A DNA stretch of 64,000 nucleotides from Gemmobacter lanyuensis (lineage in GTDB: Bacteria > Pseudomonadota > Alphaproteobacteria > Rhodobacterales > Rhodobacteraceae): the NCBI RefSeq assembly GCF_014652355.1, contig NZ_BMYQ01000004.1, positions 124,001 through 188,000 of the forward strand. Reading direction: 5' to 3'. The position numbers and the translations under genes are program-made. Below the pieces are notes generated by a model. The model was not told the origin of the DNA, ran no database searches, and saw only the letters and a program-made list of their open reading frames with translations. Each line of letters opens with the position of its first letter. The stretch's first letter is position 1. Of this stretch, positions 37,863-46,932 are shown one piece after another.

Positions 37863-38936
37863 ATGTCATCCACTACACATGGGCTGGGCGGCCTGAAGTA
37901 TGATCCATCGAAAAAGGCCCGCGCGCCGGAATGGAACGTTTTCTTCGCGCTGATCGGCATCATTGTTATTTTCGAGGTCATCGGCCGCGTGTTCATGGCG
38001 GACAGCTTCCTGTTCAATACCCGTGAAAACGTCAGCAGCCTGTTCAACGAACAGCGCCTGCAAATCATCATCCTGCAAGTGTCGATCACCGGCATCATTG
38101 CCCTGGGCGTGACGCAGGTCATCATTTCGGGCGGGATCGACCTCAGCTCCGGCTCGGTGGTGGGCGCCACCGCGATGATCGCGATGAGCTTCGCCCAGGT
38201 CGCCATGGTGAACGGCAACCCCAACCCCAAGGCCATTTTCGGCGAACTGGGCTGGGTTGACCTGCCGGTCATCGTGCCGGTGCTGGTGGGGCTTGGCTGC
38301 GGTCTGGTCGCCGGTCTGGTGAACGGCGCGCTGGTCGCCTACACCAAGATCCCGCCCTTCATCGCCACGCTGGGCATGATGGTCACGGCCCGCGGCATCG
38401 CGAAATGGTGGTCGAAGGGCAACCCGATCTCGTTCCCGACGGAAAGCTATGCCGCCATCGGCAAGGGCATGATGCCGGTCGTGATCTTTGTGGGCCTTGC
38501 GATCCTCTTCCACCTGATCATGACCTATACCCGCTATGGCAAGCATTGCTACGCGGTCGGTTCGAACGAAGCGGCGACCCGCATGTCGGGCATCAACGTC
38601 GACCGCACCAAGGTGCTGATCTATGTTATCGCGGGCCTTCTGTCGGCGCTGGCGGCGGTGGTTCTGTCGTCGAAAAACCTGACGGCGCAGGCTGGCATGG
38701 GCGTGATGTACGAACTTGACGCCATCGCCATGGCGGTCATCGGCGGCGTGTCGTTGCAAGGGGGCCGCGGGTCGATCCTGGGGACGGTGCTGGGCGCGCT
38801 GATCTTCGGGGTGATCATCTCGGGGTTCACCTTCCTCAAGCTCGACGCCTACTACCAAGAGATGGTCAAGGGCGTGATCATCGTGGCAGCCGTGGTGCTG
38901 GATCAATGGCGGCAAAAAGGCCGCGCGCGGGGGTAA
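37863..38936 (+). CDS. Sugar ABC transporter permease (inositol/ribose type)
   Basis: 357 residues, eight to ten membrane segments. GVTQVIISGGIDLSSGSVVG (about 80-100) is the hallmark of the RbsC family; AVGSNEAATRMSGINV (about 235) and the GRGSILGTVLGALI region near the C-terminus are also typical. It forms the inner-membrane channel for the sugar bound by the preceding gene product. GGGGGAGAGGGGAG precedes the ATG. Confidence 0.92.
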   Translation: MSSTTHGLGGLKYDPSKKARAPEWNVFFALIGIIVIFEVIGRVFMADSFLFNTRENVSSLFNEQRLQIIILQVSITGIIALGVTQVIISGGIDLSSGSVVGATAMIAMSFAQVAMVNGNPNPKAIFGELGWVDLPVIVPVLVGLGCGLVAGLVNGALVAYTKIPPFIATLGMMVTARGIAKWWSKGNPISFPTESYAAIGKGMMPVVIFVGLAILFHLIMTYTRYGKHCYAVGSNEAATRMSGINVDRTKVLIYVIAGLLSALAAVVLSSKNLTAQAGMGVMYELDAIAMAVIGGVSLQGGRGSILGTVLGALIFGVIISGFTFLKLDAYYQEMVKGVIIVAAVVLDQWRQKGRARG

Positions 38937-38938
38937 TC

Positions 38939-39706
38939 ATGAGCGATATCATTCTTGAAACGCGTGGCCTGACGAAACACTATGGGGGTGTCCACGCCCT
39001 CGACGACGCGAATTTCATCCTCCGCAAGGGCGAACATATCGCCGTGGTGGGCGACAACGGGGCCGGGAAATCGACCTTCGTGCGCCAGATCACCGCGGTG
39101 GAACAGAAGACCGGCGGCCAGGTGTTCTTCGACGGGCAAGAGGTGAACTTCACCGGCCCGCTGGAAGCGCGCGAGGCCGGGATCGAGACGGTGTTCCAGA
39201 CGCTGGCGCTGGCCGATGATCTGGATGTGCCTTCGAACCTCTTCCTGGGGCGCGAGCTTTACAAGTTCCGCCTTGGCCCCTTCTCGGTTCTGGACCGCAA
39301 GGCGATGCGCGACCGCACGATGGAGGCGCTGAAGACCACCGCCGTCAAGATCCCGAACGTGGACAACCCGATCCGCAACATGTCGGGCGGGCAGCGGCAG
39401 TGCGTGTCCATCGCGCGGACGGCGGCCTTCGCCTCCAAGCTTGTGATCATGGACGAACCGACGGCGGCGCTTGGCGTGCAGGAAACCGCGCAGGTGGAAA
39501 ACATCATCCGCGGCCTGAAAGAGCGCGGCATCCCGATGATCCTGATCTCGCACAACCTGCGTCAGGTCTTTGATCTGGTGGACCGGATCGTGGTGTTCCG
39601 TCGCGGCCGGATCGTGGCCAGCCTGAACAAGGACGAAACCGATGGCAATGACATCGTGTCCTATATCACGGGCGTGAAGGGCGGCACGGACGCGACCTAT
39701 GCGTGA
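38939..39706 (+). CDS. Sugar ABC transporter ATPase, single nucleotide-binding domain
   Basis: 255 residues with Walker A GDNGAGKST (about 37-45), signature MSGGQRQC (about 146) and Walker B LVIMDEPTAALG (about 168). RbsA/IatA proteins usually have two such domains in about 500 residues; this one has only one, as in the FrcA fructose ATPase, so it should work as a homodimer. The start at 38939 is one base after the permease stop region (TAATCATG). It overlaps the next gene by 8 bases. Confidence 0.92.
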   Translation: MSDIILETRGLTKHYGGVHALDDANFILRKGEHIAVVGDNGAGKSTFVRQITAVEQKTGGQVFFDGQEVNFTGPLEAREAGIETVFQTLALADDLDVPSNLFLGRELYKFRLGPFSVLDRKAMRDRTMEALKTTAVKIPNVDNPIRNMSGGQRQCVSIARTAAFASKLVIMDEPTAALGVQETAQVENIIRGLKERGIPMILISHNLRQVFDLVDRIVVFRRGRIVASLNKDETDGNDIVSYITGVKGGTDATYA

Positions 39707-40481
39707 TCACGCGCAGACCGTTGCAGTGATTACCGGTGGATCGCAGGGCCTTGGCCTTGCGATCGCCGAACGCCTGCTGGCCGAGGGATGCCCGCAGATG
39801 ATCATTGCAGGTCGGGGTGTGATGAAGGGCGAAGAGGCGGCGGAACGTCTGCGGGAAACCGGGGCCGATGTGCGCTTTCTGCCAGTAGATATGGGTGATC
39901 CGCAGGATGCCATCGACCTGATCAATCGCGCGGCCACGCGCTTTGGCCGGGTCACGGCGCTGGTGAATGCGGCGGCGGCGACGGACCGGGGATCGATACT
40001 CGATACCACGCCTGCGTCTTGGGACGGGCTGATGGCTGTGAATGCGCGGGGGCCGTTCTTCGCGCTTCAGCGTTTCGCGCAGCTCGCCATCGAAAACGGA
40101 CATCCGGCGCAGGCGGTGAATATCCTGTCCATGGTGGTGCATTGCGGCCAGAGCTTTCTGGCCCCCTATTCGGCCAGCAAGGCGGCGCTGGCCAATGTGA
40201 CGAAAAACGCAGCGCAGGCGTTGCGGGCCCACCGGATCCGGGTGAATGCCATCAACTGCGGTTGGATGGATACCCCCGGCGAGGATGCGACCCAGCGCCG
40301 CTATCATGGCGCAGGCGACGACTGGCTGGCGCAGGCCGAGGCCGCGCAGCCGATGGGAATGCTGGTCAAGCCGGTTCATGTGGCCGGACTGGCAAGCTAC
40401 ATGCTCTCTGCGGCGTCGGGCGTGATGACCGGCGCCGTGGTGGACTTTGATCAGAATGTCTCCGGGGCTTACCCGGAGTGA
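39699..40481 (+). CDS. Short-chain dehydrogenase/reductase
   Basis: 260 residues. TGGSQGLG (about 11-18) binds NAD(P); the catalytic YSASK is intact (about 154-158) with the serine in NILSMVVH. It lies inside the inositol-type operon, overlapping the ATPase gene by 8 bases, so it probably oxidises or reduces a sugar or inosose intermediate. In this context a 2-keto-sugar or scyllo-/chiro-inositol derivative is a reasonable guess but unproven. Confidence 0.88.
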   Translation: MRDHAQTVAVITGGSQGLGLAIAERLLAEGCPQMIIAGRGVMKGEEAAERLRETGADVRFLPVDMGDPQDAIDLINRAATRFGRVTALVNAAAATDRGSILDTTPASWDGLMAVNARGPFFALQRFAQLAIENGHPAQAVNILSMVVHCGQSFLAPYSASKAALANVTKNAAQALRAHRIRVNAINCGWMDTPGEDATQRRYHGAGDDWLAQAEAAQPMGMLVKPVHVAGLASYMLSAASGVMTGAVVDFDQNVSGAYPE

Positions 40482-40518
40482 ACAACCGGCCCGTCCGGGC
40501 CAACCCTGTGAGGACAAG

Positions 40519-41520
40519 ATGACTGTCAAATTCGGGCTTCTGGGTGCAGGCCGCATCGGCAAGGTTCACGCCAAGGCCGTGACCGGCGATGCCAATGCCG
40601 AACTCGTTGCGGTGGCCGATGCCTTCCCGGCGGCCGCCCAGGCGATTGCCGATCAATACGGCTGCGCCGTCCGTTCGATCGATGAGATCGAGGCCGCCAA
40701 AGACATCGACGCTGTGGTGATCTGCACCCCGACCGACACCCACGCCGACCTGATCGAGCGTTTCGTGAAAGCGGGCAAGGCCGTGTTCTGCGAAAAGCCG
40801 ATCGACCTGTCGCTGGCCCGCGTGAAGCAGTGCCTCGAGGTCGTGCGCGCCCACAAGGGCACGCTGATGGTGGGCTTCAACCGCCGCTTCGACCCGCATT
40901 TCGCCGCTGTCCGCGCCGAGATCGACAAGGGCACCATCGGTGACGTGGAGATGATCGTCATCACCTCGCGCGATCCGGGCGCCCCGCCGGTGGATTACAT
41001 CAAGCGGTCGGGCGGCATCTTCCGCGACATGACCATCCATGACTTCGACATGGCCCGCTTCCTGCTGGGCGAGGAAGTGACCGAAGTTTCCGCAACCGCC
41101 GCCGTTCTGGTCGATCCGGCCATTGGCGAGGCTGGCGATTTCGACAGCGTTCAGGTGCTGCTGAAAACCGCGTCGGGCAAGCAGGCGATGATCTCGAACT
41201 CGCGTCGCGCCACCTATGGCTACGACCAGCGCATTGAGGTGCATGGGTCGAAAGGTGCGGCCTCGGCCGAGAACCAGCGCCCGGTGTCGATCGAGGTTGC
41301 GACCGCGACCGGCTACAACCGCCCGCCGCTGCATGACTTCTTCATGACCCGCTACACCGAGGCCTATGCCGCCGAAATCGCGGCCTTCATCGCCGCTGCC
41401 GGTGGCAAGGGTGCGGCTGCACCTTCGGGCGAAGACGGGCTGGTGGCGCTGGCGCTGGCCGATGCTGCCGTCAAATCGGTTGCCGAAAAGCGCACCGTGC
41501 TGGTGAGCGAAGTTCTCTGA
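40519..41520 (+). CDS. iolG: Inositol 2-dehydrogenase (Gfo/Idh/MocA family)
   Basis: 333 residues. GLLGAGRIGKVHAKAV (about 6-21) is the Rossmann start; EKPIDLS (about 94) carries the catalytic lysine; GGIFRDMTIHDFDMARFL (about 167-184) gives the conserved Asp and His of IolG/IdhA enzymes. The enzyme oxidises myo-inositol (or scyllo-inositol) to 2-keto-inositol with NAD. The start at 40519 follows GAGGAC. It is the last gene before a strong terminator. Confidence 0.9.
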   Translation: MTVKFGLLGAGRIGKVHAKAVTGDANAELVAVADAFPAAAQAIADQYGCAVRSIDEIEAAKDIDAVVICTPTDTHADLIERFVKAGKAVFCEKPIDLSLARVKQCLEVVRAHKGTLMVGFNRRFDPHFAAVRAEIDKGTIGDVEMIVITSRDPGAPPVDYIKRSGGIFRDMTIHDFDMARFLLGEEVTEVSATAAVLVDPAIGEAGDFDSVQVLLKTASGKQAMISNSRRATYGYDQRIEVHGSKGAASAENQRPVSIEVATATGYNRPPLHDFFMTRYTEAYAAEIAAFIAAAGGKGAAAPSGEDGLVALALADAAVKSVAEKRTVLVSEVL

Positions 41521-41544
41521 TCTTCCCTCAATAGATCAGGGTCG

Positions 41545-41579
41545 GGCCGCGCAGAGGGTGCAAGCTCTGCGCGGCCTTT
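41545..41579 (+). terminator. Terminator of the inositol-type operon
   Basis: GGCCGCGCAGAG / CTCTGCGCGGCC, a 12-bp perfect stem with an 8-base loop, followed by TTTC. Confidence 0.85.
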
Positions 41580-41587
41580 CTGTATCT

Positions 41588-42214
41588 TCAGTTGCTGAGG
41601 AACAGGTAATTCTCATCTTCGGGGCCGGGGTTCCGCAGGGTTACGGTGACAAAGCCGCTTTCGACCAGCGTTACGCCGCAATAGCCGCGCGCCCGGCACA
41701 GCACCGCATCGCCTGCCGCCGCCTCGATTTCCAGCTGCGACAGGCCATCGGTCACCACCCCCAGATCCAGCTTCACCCCCCCATCGGCGGGCAGGCGGTA
41801 GCGATGCGCCTGACCGGGCGCCAGCGCCGCAGCCGAGCTGCGGACGCTGCCTTTGGGCAGCACCTCGGCGCTGGCCATGGCCGAGGTCAGGAAAATCCCC
41901 AGCGTTTCGTCGGCGGCCACAGCCGCCTTGGCGCCTTCCAGCATCCGTGCGGCATCGGGGGGGATGGCGGCGGCCTTGGGGGTGCCCTTGCCCTCGACCT
42001 CGGGTTTGCGCTCAACCGTTTGCAGGGCCACGCTGGCGGCAATGCGGGCGGCTGCGATCTGTGACAGCCCGTCCCGCTCGGCCTGCCCGGTGGCAAACAG
42101 CCGATGCGCCAGCACCAGCCGCTCCACCGGGCCGGCGGTGGCGGGTTCGGCCTGGGCGGGCGCGGCCAGGAAGGTGGGCAGGGCGGCAATCAGCAGAAGG
42201 GGCAGGCGGGGCAT
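41588..42214 (-). CDS. Secreted hypothetical protein
   Basis: 208 residues with an N-terminal signal peptide ending APAQA (about residue 22), then a helical Ala-rich region and a beta-rich C-terminal part with three cysteines (CRARGYC among them). I do not recognise a family. It converges with iolG and diverges from argE, so it seems monocistronic. GAGAG precedes the ATG. Confidence 0.7.
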   Translation of the reverse strand: MPRLPLLLIAALPTFLAAPAQAEPATAGPVERLVLAHRLFATGQAERDGLSQIAAARIAASVALQTVERKPEVEGKGTPKAAAIPPDAARMLEGAKAAVAADETLGIFLTSAMASAEVLPKGSVRSSAAALAPGQAHRYRLPADGGVKLDLGVVTDGLSQLEIEAAAGDAVLCRARGYCGVTLVESGFVTVTLRNPGPEDENYLFLSN

Positions 42215-42359
42215 CGCACTCTCGGAAGGGTCGGGTCAGGATCGCGGCAGACTGGCAGCGCCGTCGGGGAAAGGAAAGGCCGAAGCACCGCTTCGCCTGA
42301 TCGGGGGTTTCGCACGGGGCGGGGGCGGTCTATTTGTCCGCACAAATCAGGAGGCCCCG

Positions 42360-43508
42360 ATGCGTGCGATTTTCGACCGGCTGATGCGTTTTGATACCGT
42401 CAGCGCCAAGCCCAATCTGGAGCTGATGCTCTGGGTCAAGGCGGAACTGGCCGCGGCGGGGATCGAGGCGCTGCTGCTGCCCGATGCCAGCGGGCAGAAG
42501 GCCAACCTCTTTGCCACGGTCGGCCCTGCGGATGTGGGGGGGGTGATGCTCTCTGGCCATACCGATGTCGTCCCTGTCGAGGGGCAGGTCTGGACCAAGC
42601 CGCCCTTCGCCCTGACGGAAGAGAGCGGGCGCTTCTATGGCCGGGGTGCCGCCGACATGAAGGGGTTTTGCGCCCTTGCCATCGACGCGATGATCAAGGC
42701 GACGCACCGCCCGCTGAAGGTGCCGTTGCACCTTGCGCTGTCATATGATGAAGAGATCGGCTGCATGGGCGTGCGGTCGATGGTCGATATGCTGGCCAAG
42801 GCGCCGGTCAAGCCGCGTTTCTGCATCGTGGGCGAACCCACCGGGATGCAGGTTGCGACCGGGCACAAGGGCAAGATCGCGCTACGCGCCACCTGCACCG
42901 GACGCGAGGGGCATTCCGCGCTGGCGCCGCTTGCGCTCAATGCCCTGCATCTGGCGGCGGATTTCGTGCAGGCGGTCCGCGATCTGCAGGCCCGCGTGGC
43001 TGCCGAAGGCCCCTTCGATGGCGATTACGATGTGGCCTATAGCACGATCCATGTGGGCAAGATGCAGGGCGGGGTGCAGGTGAACATCGTGCCCAATACC
43101 GCCGTGCTGGATTTCGAAATCCGCAGTCTGGCCGAACAGGACACCGACAGTCTGATTGCCGATCTGCGCGCCCGGGCCGAGGCGATCTGTGCCCCCCTGC
43201 GGGCCGAATTCCCCGAGGCCGAGATCCGCATCGACCGCCTGTGGGATTACCCCGGTCTTGGCACGCCTTCGGACGCGGGGGTGGTGAATTTCGTCAAAGG
43301 GCTGACCGGGGCCAATGGCACGATCAAGGTGGCCTACGGCACGGAAGGCGGGCTTTTTTCGCGGGTGGCCGGCATCCCCACGGTGATTTGCGGGCCGGGC
43401 AGCATGGCGCAGGGCCACAAGCCCGACGAATTCGTCACCGTCGAACAGATGGAACGCGGGGCCGCCATGCTCGATGCGCTGATCGCGCGCTGCGAGGCGG
43501 GGTTCTGA
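42360..43508 (+). CDS. argE: Acetylornithine deacetylase (M20 metallopeptidase)
   Basis: 382 residues from ATG 42360 with AGGAGG upstream. Metal ligands are visible in SGHTDVVP (about 60), GRGAADMKGF (about 93) and the catalytic pair EEIG (about 126); MQVATGHKGK marks the ArgE branch. It releases acetate from N-acetylornithine in arginine synthesis. The frame is open upstream to 41853, antisense to the secreted protein, and that part is not used. Confidence 0.92.
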   Translation: MRAIFDRLMRFDTVSAKPNLELMLWVKAELAAAGIEALLLPDASGQKANLFATVGPADVGGVMLSGHTDVVPVEGQVWTKPPFALTEESGRFYGRGAADMKGFCALAIDAMIKATHRPLKVPLHLALSYDEEIGCMGVRSMVDMLAKAPVKPRFCIVGEPTGMQVATGHKGKIALRATCTGREGHSALAPLALNALHLAADFVQAVRDLQARVAAEGPFDGDYDVAYSTIHVGKMQGGVQVNIVPNTAVLDFEIRSLAEQDTDSLIADLRARAEAICAPLRAEFPEAEIRIDRLWDYPGLGTPSDAGVVNFVKGLTGANGTIKVAYGTEGGLFSRVAGIPTVICGPGSMAQGHKPDEFVTVEQMERGAAMLDALIARCEAGF

Positions 43509-43550
43509 TCGGGGTTTGAGTGTCGGGGACTTCGCGGCTAATCTCGCCTC

Positions 43551-44591
43551 ATGGCCATTACACTCAGCTCCCTCACCCAGATCGCGGACCTCGGGTTCGA
43601 CACCATCATCGACGTGCGATCCCCTGCCGAATGGGCGGAAGATCACGTCCCCGGCGCCATCAGCCTGCCGGTGCTGGACAATGACGAACGCGCGCTTGTC
43701 GGCACGATCTACAAGCAGGAAAGCCCCTTCAAGGCCCGCAAGGTCGGGGGCGCACTGGTCGCCAAGAATGCCGCGGCCCATCTGCAAGGCCCGCTGGCCG
43801 ACAAAGAGGGCGGATGGAGGCCGCTGGTCTATTGCTGGCGCGGGGGGATGCGGTCGGGGTCTTTTGCCACCATCCTGAAAAGTGTGGGCTGGCGCGCGGA
43901 TGTGATCGAAGGCGGTTACAAGACCTGGCGGCGGCTGGTGGTGGATCAGGTCTATCACTGCCCCATTGCCGCGCCCGTGGTGGTGCTGGATGGCAATACC
44001 GGGTCGGCCAAGACGGCGCTGCTGGCGGAACTCGCGCTTCAGGGGGTGCAAGTCATCGATCTTGAGGGGCTGGCCCGGCATCGCGGGTCGCTTTTCGGGG
44101 CCATGTCAGGCGGGCAGCCGTCGCAGAAGGCGTTTGAAGGCGGGCTGGCCATGGCACTGGCCGCGCTTGACCCCGCCCGACCTGTGGTGATCGAGGCCGA
44201 AAGCTCCAAGGTCGGGAATTGCCGCCTGCCGCCGCCGCTGTGGCAGGCGATGGTGGCCGCGCCACGGATCGAGGTTTCGGCCCCGCGTGAGGCCCGTGCC
44301 GCCTATCTGACCCGCGCCTATGGTGATCTTTGTGCAGACCCGGAGCGGCTGGTGCAGGTGGTGGGCCTGCTGCGCCCGTTGCATGCGGCCGAGGTGATCG
44401 AAGGCTGGCAGGCGCTGGCCCAAGCGGGTGATTTTGCCGCGCTGGCCGAGGATCTGATGGCCCGCCATTACGACCCCCGCTATGCCAAGCACCGCGCCCG
44501 CATGGCCCACGCGGCCACGGTGGTCGAGGCCGAGAGCCTGTGCCCCGAGGCGCTGCCCGCCATCGCCGCCCGAATCAAGGCCGCGCTTTAG
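43551..44591 (+). CDS. mnmH: tRNA 2-selenouridine synthase
   Basis: 346 residues. An N-terminal rhodanese domain with the active cysteine in VYCWRGGMRSGS (about 97) is followed by a P-loop domain (DGNTGSAKT, about 145-153). It replaces sulfur by selenium at U34 of certain tRNAs, using selenophosphate and a geranyl intermediate. It converges on selD, which supplies the selenophosphate, and their ends overlap by 4 bases. Confidence 0.95.
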   Translation: MAITLSSLTQIADLGFDTIIDVRSPAEWAEDHVPGAISLPVLDNDERALVGTIYKQESPFKARKVGGALVAKNAAAHLQGPLADKEGGWRPLVYCWRGGMRSGSFATILKSVGWRADVIEGGYKTWRRLVVDQVYHCPIAAPVVVLDGNTGSAKTALLAELALQGVQVIDLEGLARHRGSLFGAMSGGQPSQKAFEGGLAMALAALDPARPVVIEAESSKVGNCRLPPPLWQAMVAAPRIEVSAPREARAAYLTRAYGDLCADPERLVQVVGLLRPLHAAEVIEGWQALAQAGDFAALAEDLMARHYDPRYAKHRARMAHAATVVEAESLCPEALPAIAARIKAAL

Positions 44592-46792
44592 GCACCATCC
44601 CTGACGGTCAGGAAGGGCGAACCCGTGGTGACCTGCCCCACGATGGCTGCCGCGTAGCCCGCCTGGTGCAGATCGGCCAGAACGTTCTGCGCCTGTTCGC
44701 CCGGCACCGCGGCCAGAAAGCCGCCCGCCGTCTGCGGATCGAACAGAAGCGCCGCCCGCGCGGTCTGAGGGGCCGAGATCCGCCCCACCACGGCCCCCCG
44801 GTTCGCGGGGGCGAGGGTCGATGCCACGCCCATCGCCGCCCAATCCTCGGCCCCCGGCAGAAGGGGCAGGGCCGCCAGATCCAGCTCAGCCGCCACGCCG
44901 GACGCCGCGCAGAGTTCCAGCAGATGCCCGGCAAGGCCAAAGCCTGTCACGTCCGTCAGGGCATGGGAAACCGGCGTCAGGATCCGCGCGGCAGGGGCAG
45001 GGTTCTGCAGCATCGAGGCATAGGTGGCCGCCACCGCCTCACCCGCCATCAGGGCGCCGTGCAGAAGGGTGCGGGCCATTTCAGCCGCAAGGACCGTGCC
45101 GGTGCCAAGCGCCTTGGTCAGGATCAGCGCATCGCCGGGCTGGGCGCCCCCTTTGGTCAGCACGTGGTCGGCGCGGCCGGTCAGGGTGAAGCCGATGGTG
45201 AATTCCTCGCCCACGCTCGTGTGGCCGCCGATGATCTCGGCCCCGGCCTCGGCCAGCGTTTCGGCGGCGATCTGCATCACCTCGGCCAAGGTCCGGGCCT
45301 GCAATTCGGCCGAAAGGCGCGGCAGCGTCACCTGCGCCAGCGCAAATTCGGGGCGCGCGCCCATGGCCCAGATATCCCCTAGCGCATGAAGAACGGCGAT
45401 GCGGGTCATCACGCCGGGGTCGGGGGTGAAGGCGCGCAGGTGATCGGTGGTCAGGACCTGATAGCTGTCCCCCTGCCGGATCACGGCGGCATCATCGCCC
45501 GGCCCGGTCAGCACCGCCGGGTTCTGCGGTGCTGGCAGATCCGCCAGCGCGCGGGCCAGATCGGCCGCCCCCACCTTGGCGCCGCAGCCACCGCACATCG
45601 GCTTTGGCCCCACCGCCTCGGCCAGACCGGCCGCGGCCGGGTGGGGCAGCGCGGGCGCGGGCATCGCGGGCAGGTCATGGAACATCGCCATGAAGCGGCG
45701 GTCGATCCGGTCCTTCCAGCGCCAAAGGGCGGGGTGCGACAGGCGCAGGCCGAATTTGTCCGCCACCGCGTTCTGCCGCCCGGTGGACACGAGCTTCAGG
45801 TAATCGCGCTGCGGGTAGTAGGGGCGCAGATTGCCCGTGCCTTGCAACAACTGGCGTAGGTTATGGGCCAGAATCGGCGCCTCGCGCACGGCAAAGACCC
45901 CGGCCTTGGGGCGGGGGGCATGGGTCAGATGCGCGCAATCGCCCACGGCAAAGACGGCCGGGTCCGACGATTGAAGCGTAGGCCCCACGGCGACAAACCC
46001 GTCATGGAGCTGCAACCCGGTGTCCCGCAGCCAGCCCTGCGGACGCGACCCCGCAACCGACAGCGTGAAATCCGACGGCAGCACCCGGCCATCCTGCAGC
46101 AGCACCTGTCCCGCCAGGATCTGGGCCGGCTGCGCGCCGGTAAGCAGGGTGATTCCGGCCGCGGCCAGTTCCGCCAGCAGCGCCCGCCGCGCGCCCGCAC
46201 CGATATGCGGCAACGCCATCTCCGACTGGTCAAGCAGCGTGACCTGCGGCTTTGCCCCGCCCGCGCGCAGCCGATGGGCCGAGGCCAGCGCCAGTTCGAC
46301 CCCGCCCACACCGGCCCCGATCACCACAACCTGCGGCGCGGGCAGCGCCCGGTCAACGAACCGTGCCCAAGCCGCCGCATAATCGCCCAGTGGCTTGGCC
46401 GAAACACCATGGTCCGCGTAACCGGGGATCTGCGGCAGGTCCGACGAAATCCCGATGTCGAGGCTGGCCAAATCATAGGCAACGGGCGGGCGGCTCTGCA
46501 GCATCACGTGCCTGTTCACCGGATCAAGCCCCACCGCCCGATCAAGAATCAGCCGCGCCCCGGCAAAGCGCGCAAGCTGCACCAGATCCAGCATCATCTC
46601 GGACCGCGCGTAATGCCCGGCGATATGGCCGGGCAGCATCCCGGTATAGGGGGCGACCGGTCCGGGGTTGATGATCGTCAACCGCACCCCCGGCAGCGGG
46701 TCCATGCCCCACATCCGCGCCAGCAGCGCATGGGCATGGCCCCCGCCCACCAGCACCAGATCCGCAACCTGAGGCAATTCCCGCATTTTCAT
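44588..46792 (-). CDS. selD: Selenide, water dikinase fused to an FAD-dependent NADH dehydrogenase-like domain
   Basis: 734 residues. The N-terminal half (about 1-370) is a pyridine nucleotide-disulfide oxidoreductase: DLVLVGGGHAHALL at the start and VVIGAGVGGVELALA near 165 bind FAD and NADH, with an FAVGDCAHL motif near 285. The C-terminal half is SelD, with GGCGAKV (about 400) holding the catalytic Cys and Lys and DDAAVI / TTDHLRAF for ATP. The N-domain may reduce selenium for the kinase. Start 46792 after AGGAG (46786 also possible). Confidence 0.93.
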   Translation of the reverse strand: MKMRELPQVADLVLVGGGHAHALLARMWGMDPLPGVRLTIINPGPVAPYTGMLPGHIAGHYARSEMMLDLVQLARFAGARLILDRAVGLDPVNRHVMLQSRPPVAYDLASLDIGISSDLPQIPGYADHGVSAKPLGDYAAAWARFVDRALPAPQVVVIGAGVGGVELALASAHRLRAGGAKPQVTLLDQSEMALPHIGAGARRALLAELAAAGITLLTGAQPAQILAGQVLLQDGRVLPSDFTLSVAGSRPQGWLRDTGLQLHDGFVAVGPTLQSSDPAVFAVGDCAHLTHAPRPKAGVFAVREAPILAHNLRQLLQGTGNLRPYYPQRDYLKLVSTGRQNAVADKFGLRLSHPALWRWKDRIDRRFMAMFHDLPAMPAPALPHPAAAGLAEAVGPKPMCGGCGAKVGAADLARALADLPAPQNPAVLTGPGDDAAVIRQGDSYQVLTTDHLRAFTPDPGVMTRIAVLHALGDIWAMGARPEFALAQVTLPRLSAELQARTLAEVMQIAAETLAEAGAEIIGGHTSVGEEFTIGFTLTGRADHVLTKGGAQPGDALILTKALGTGTVLAAEMARTLLHGALMAGEAVAATYASMLQNPAPAARILTPVSHALTDVTGFGLAGHLLELCAASGVAAELDLAALPLLPGAEDWAAMGVASTLAPANRGAVVGRISAPQTARAALLFDPQTAGGFLAAVPGEQAQNVLADLHQAGYAAAIVGQVTTGSPFLTVRDGA

Positions 46793-46932
46793 CCTGCTCC
46801 TAAGCTTTGGCCAGCTTAACCGCCCCGGCCCGCCGGGGCGAGTGGCGCGGCTGCGACAGAACGCGTCGCGCGCGGGGCTGACCTTGCCCCGGCTTCGGCC
46901 TATGTCAGGGGGACGCGAACAGGGACAGAACC

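Noticed and set aside
44588-44591. Overlap of the mnmH and selD ends as a possible regulatory device
   Set aside because: A 4-base convergent overlap is common in dense genomes and needs no special explanation.
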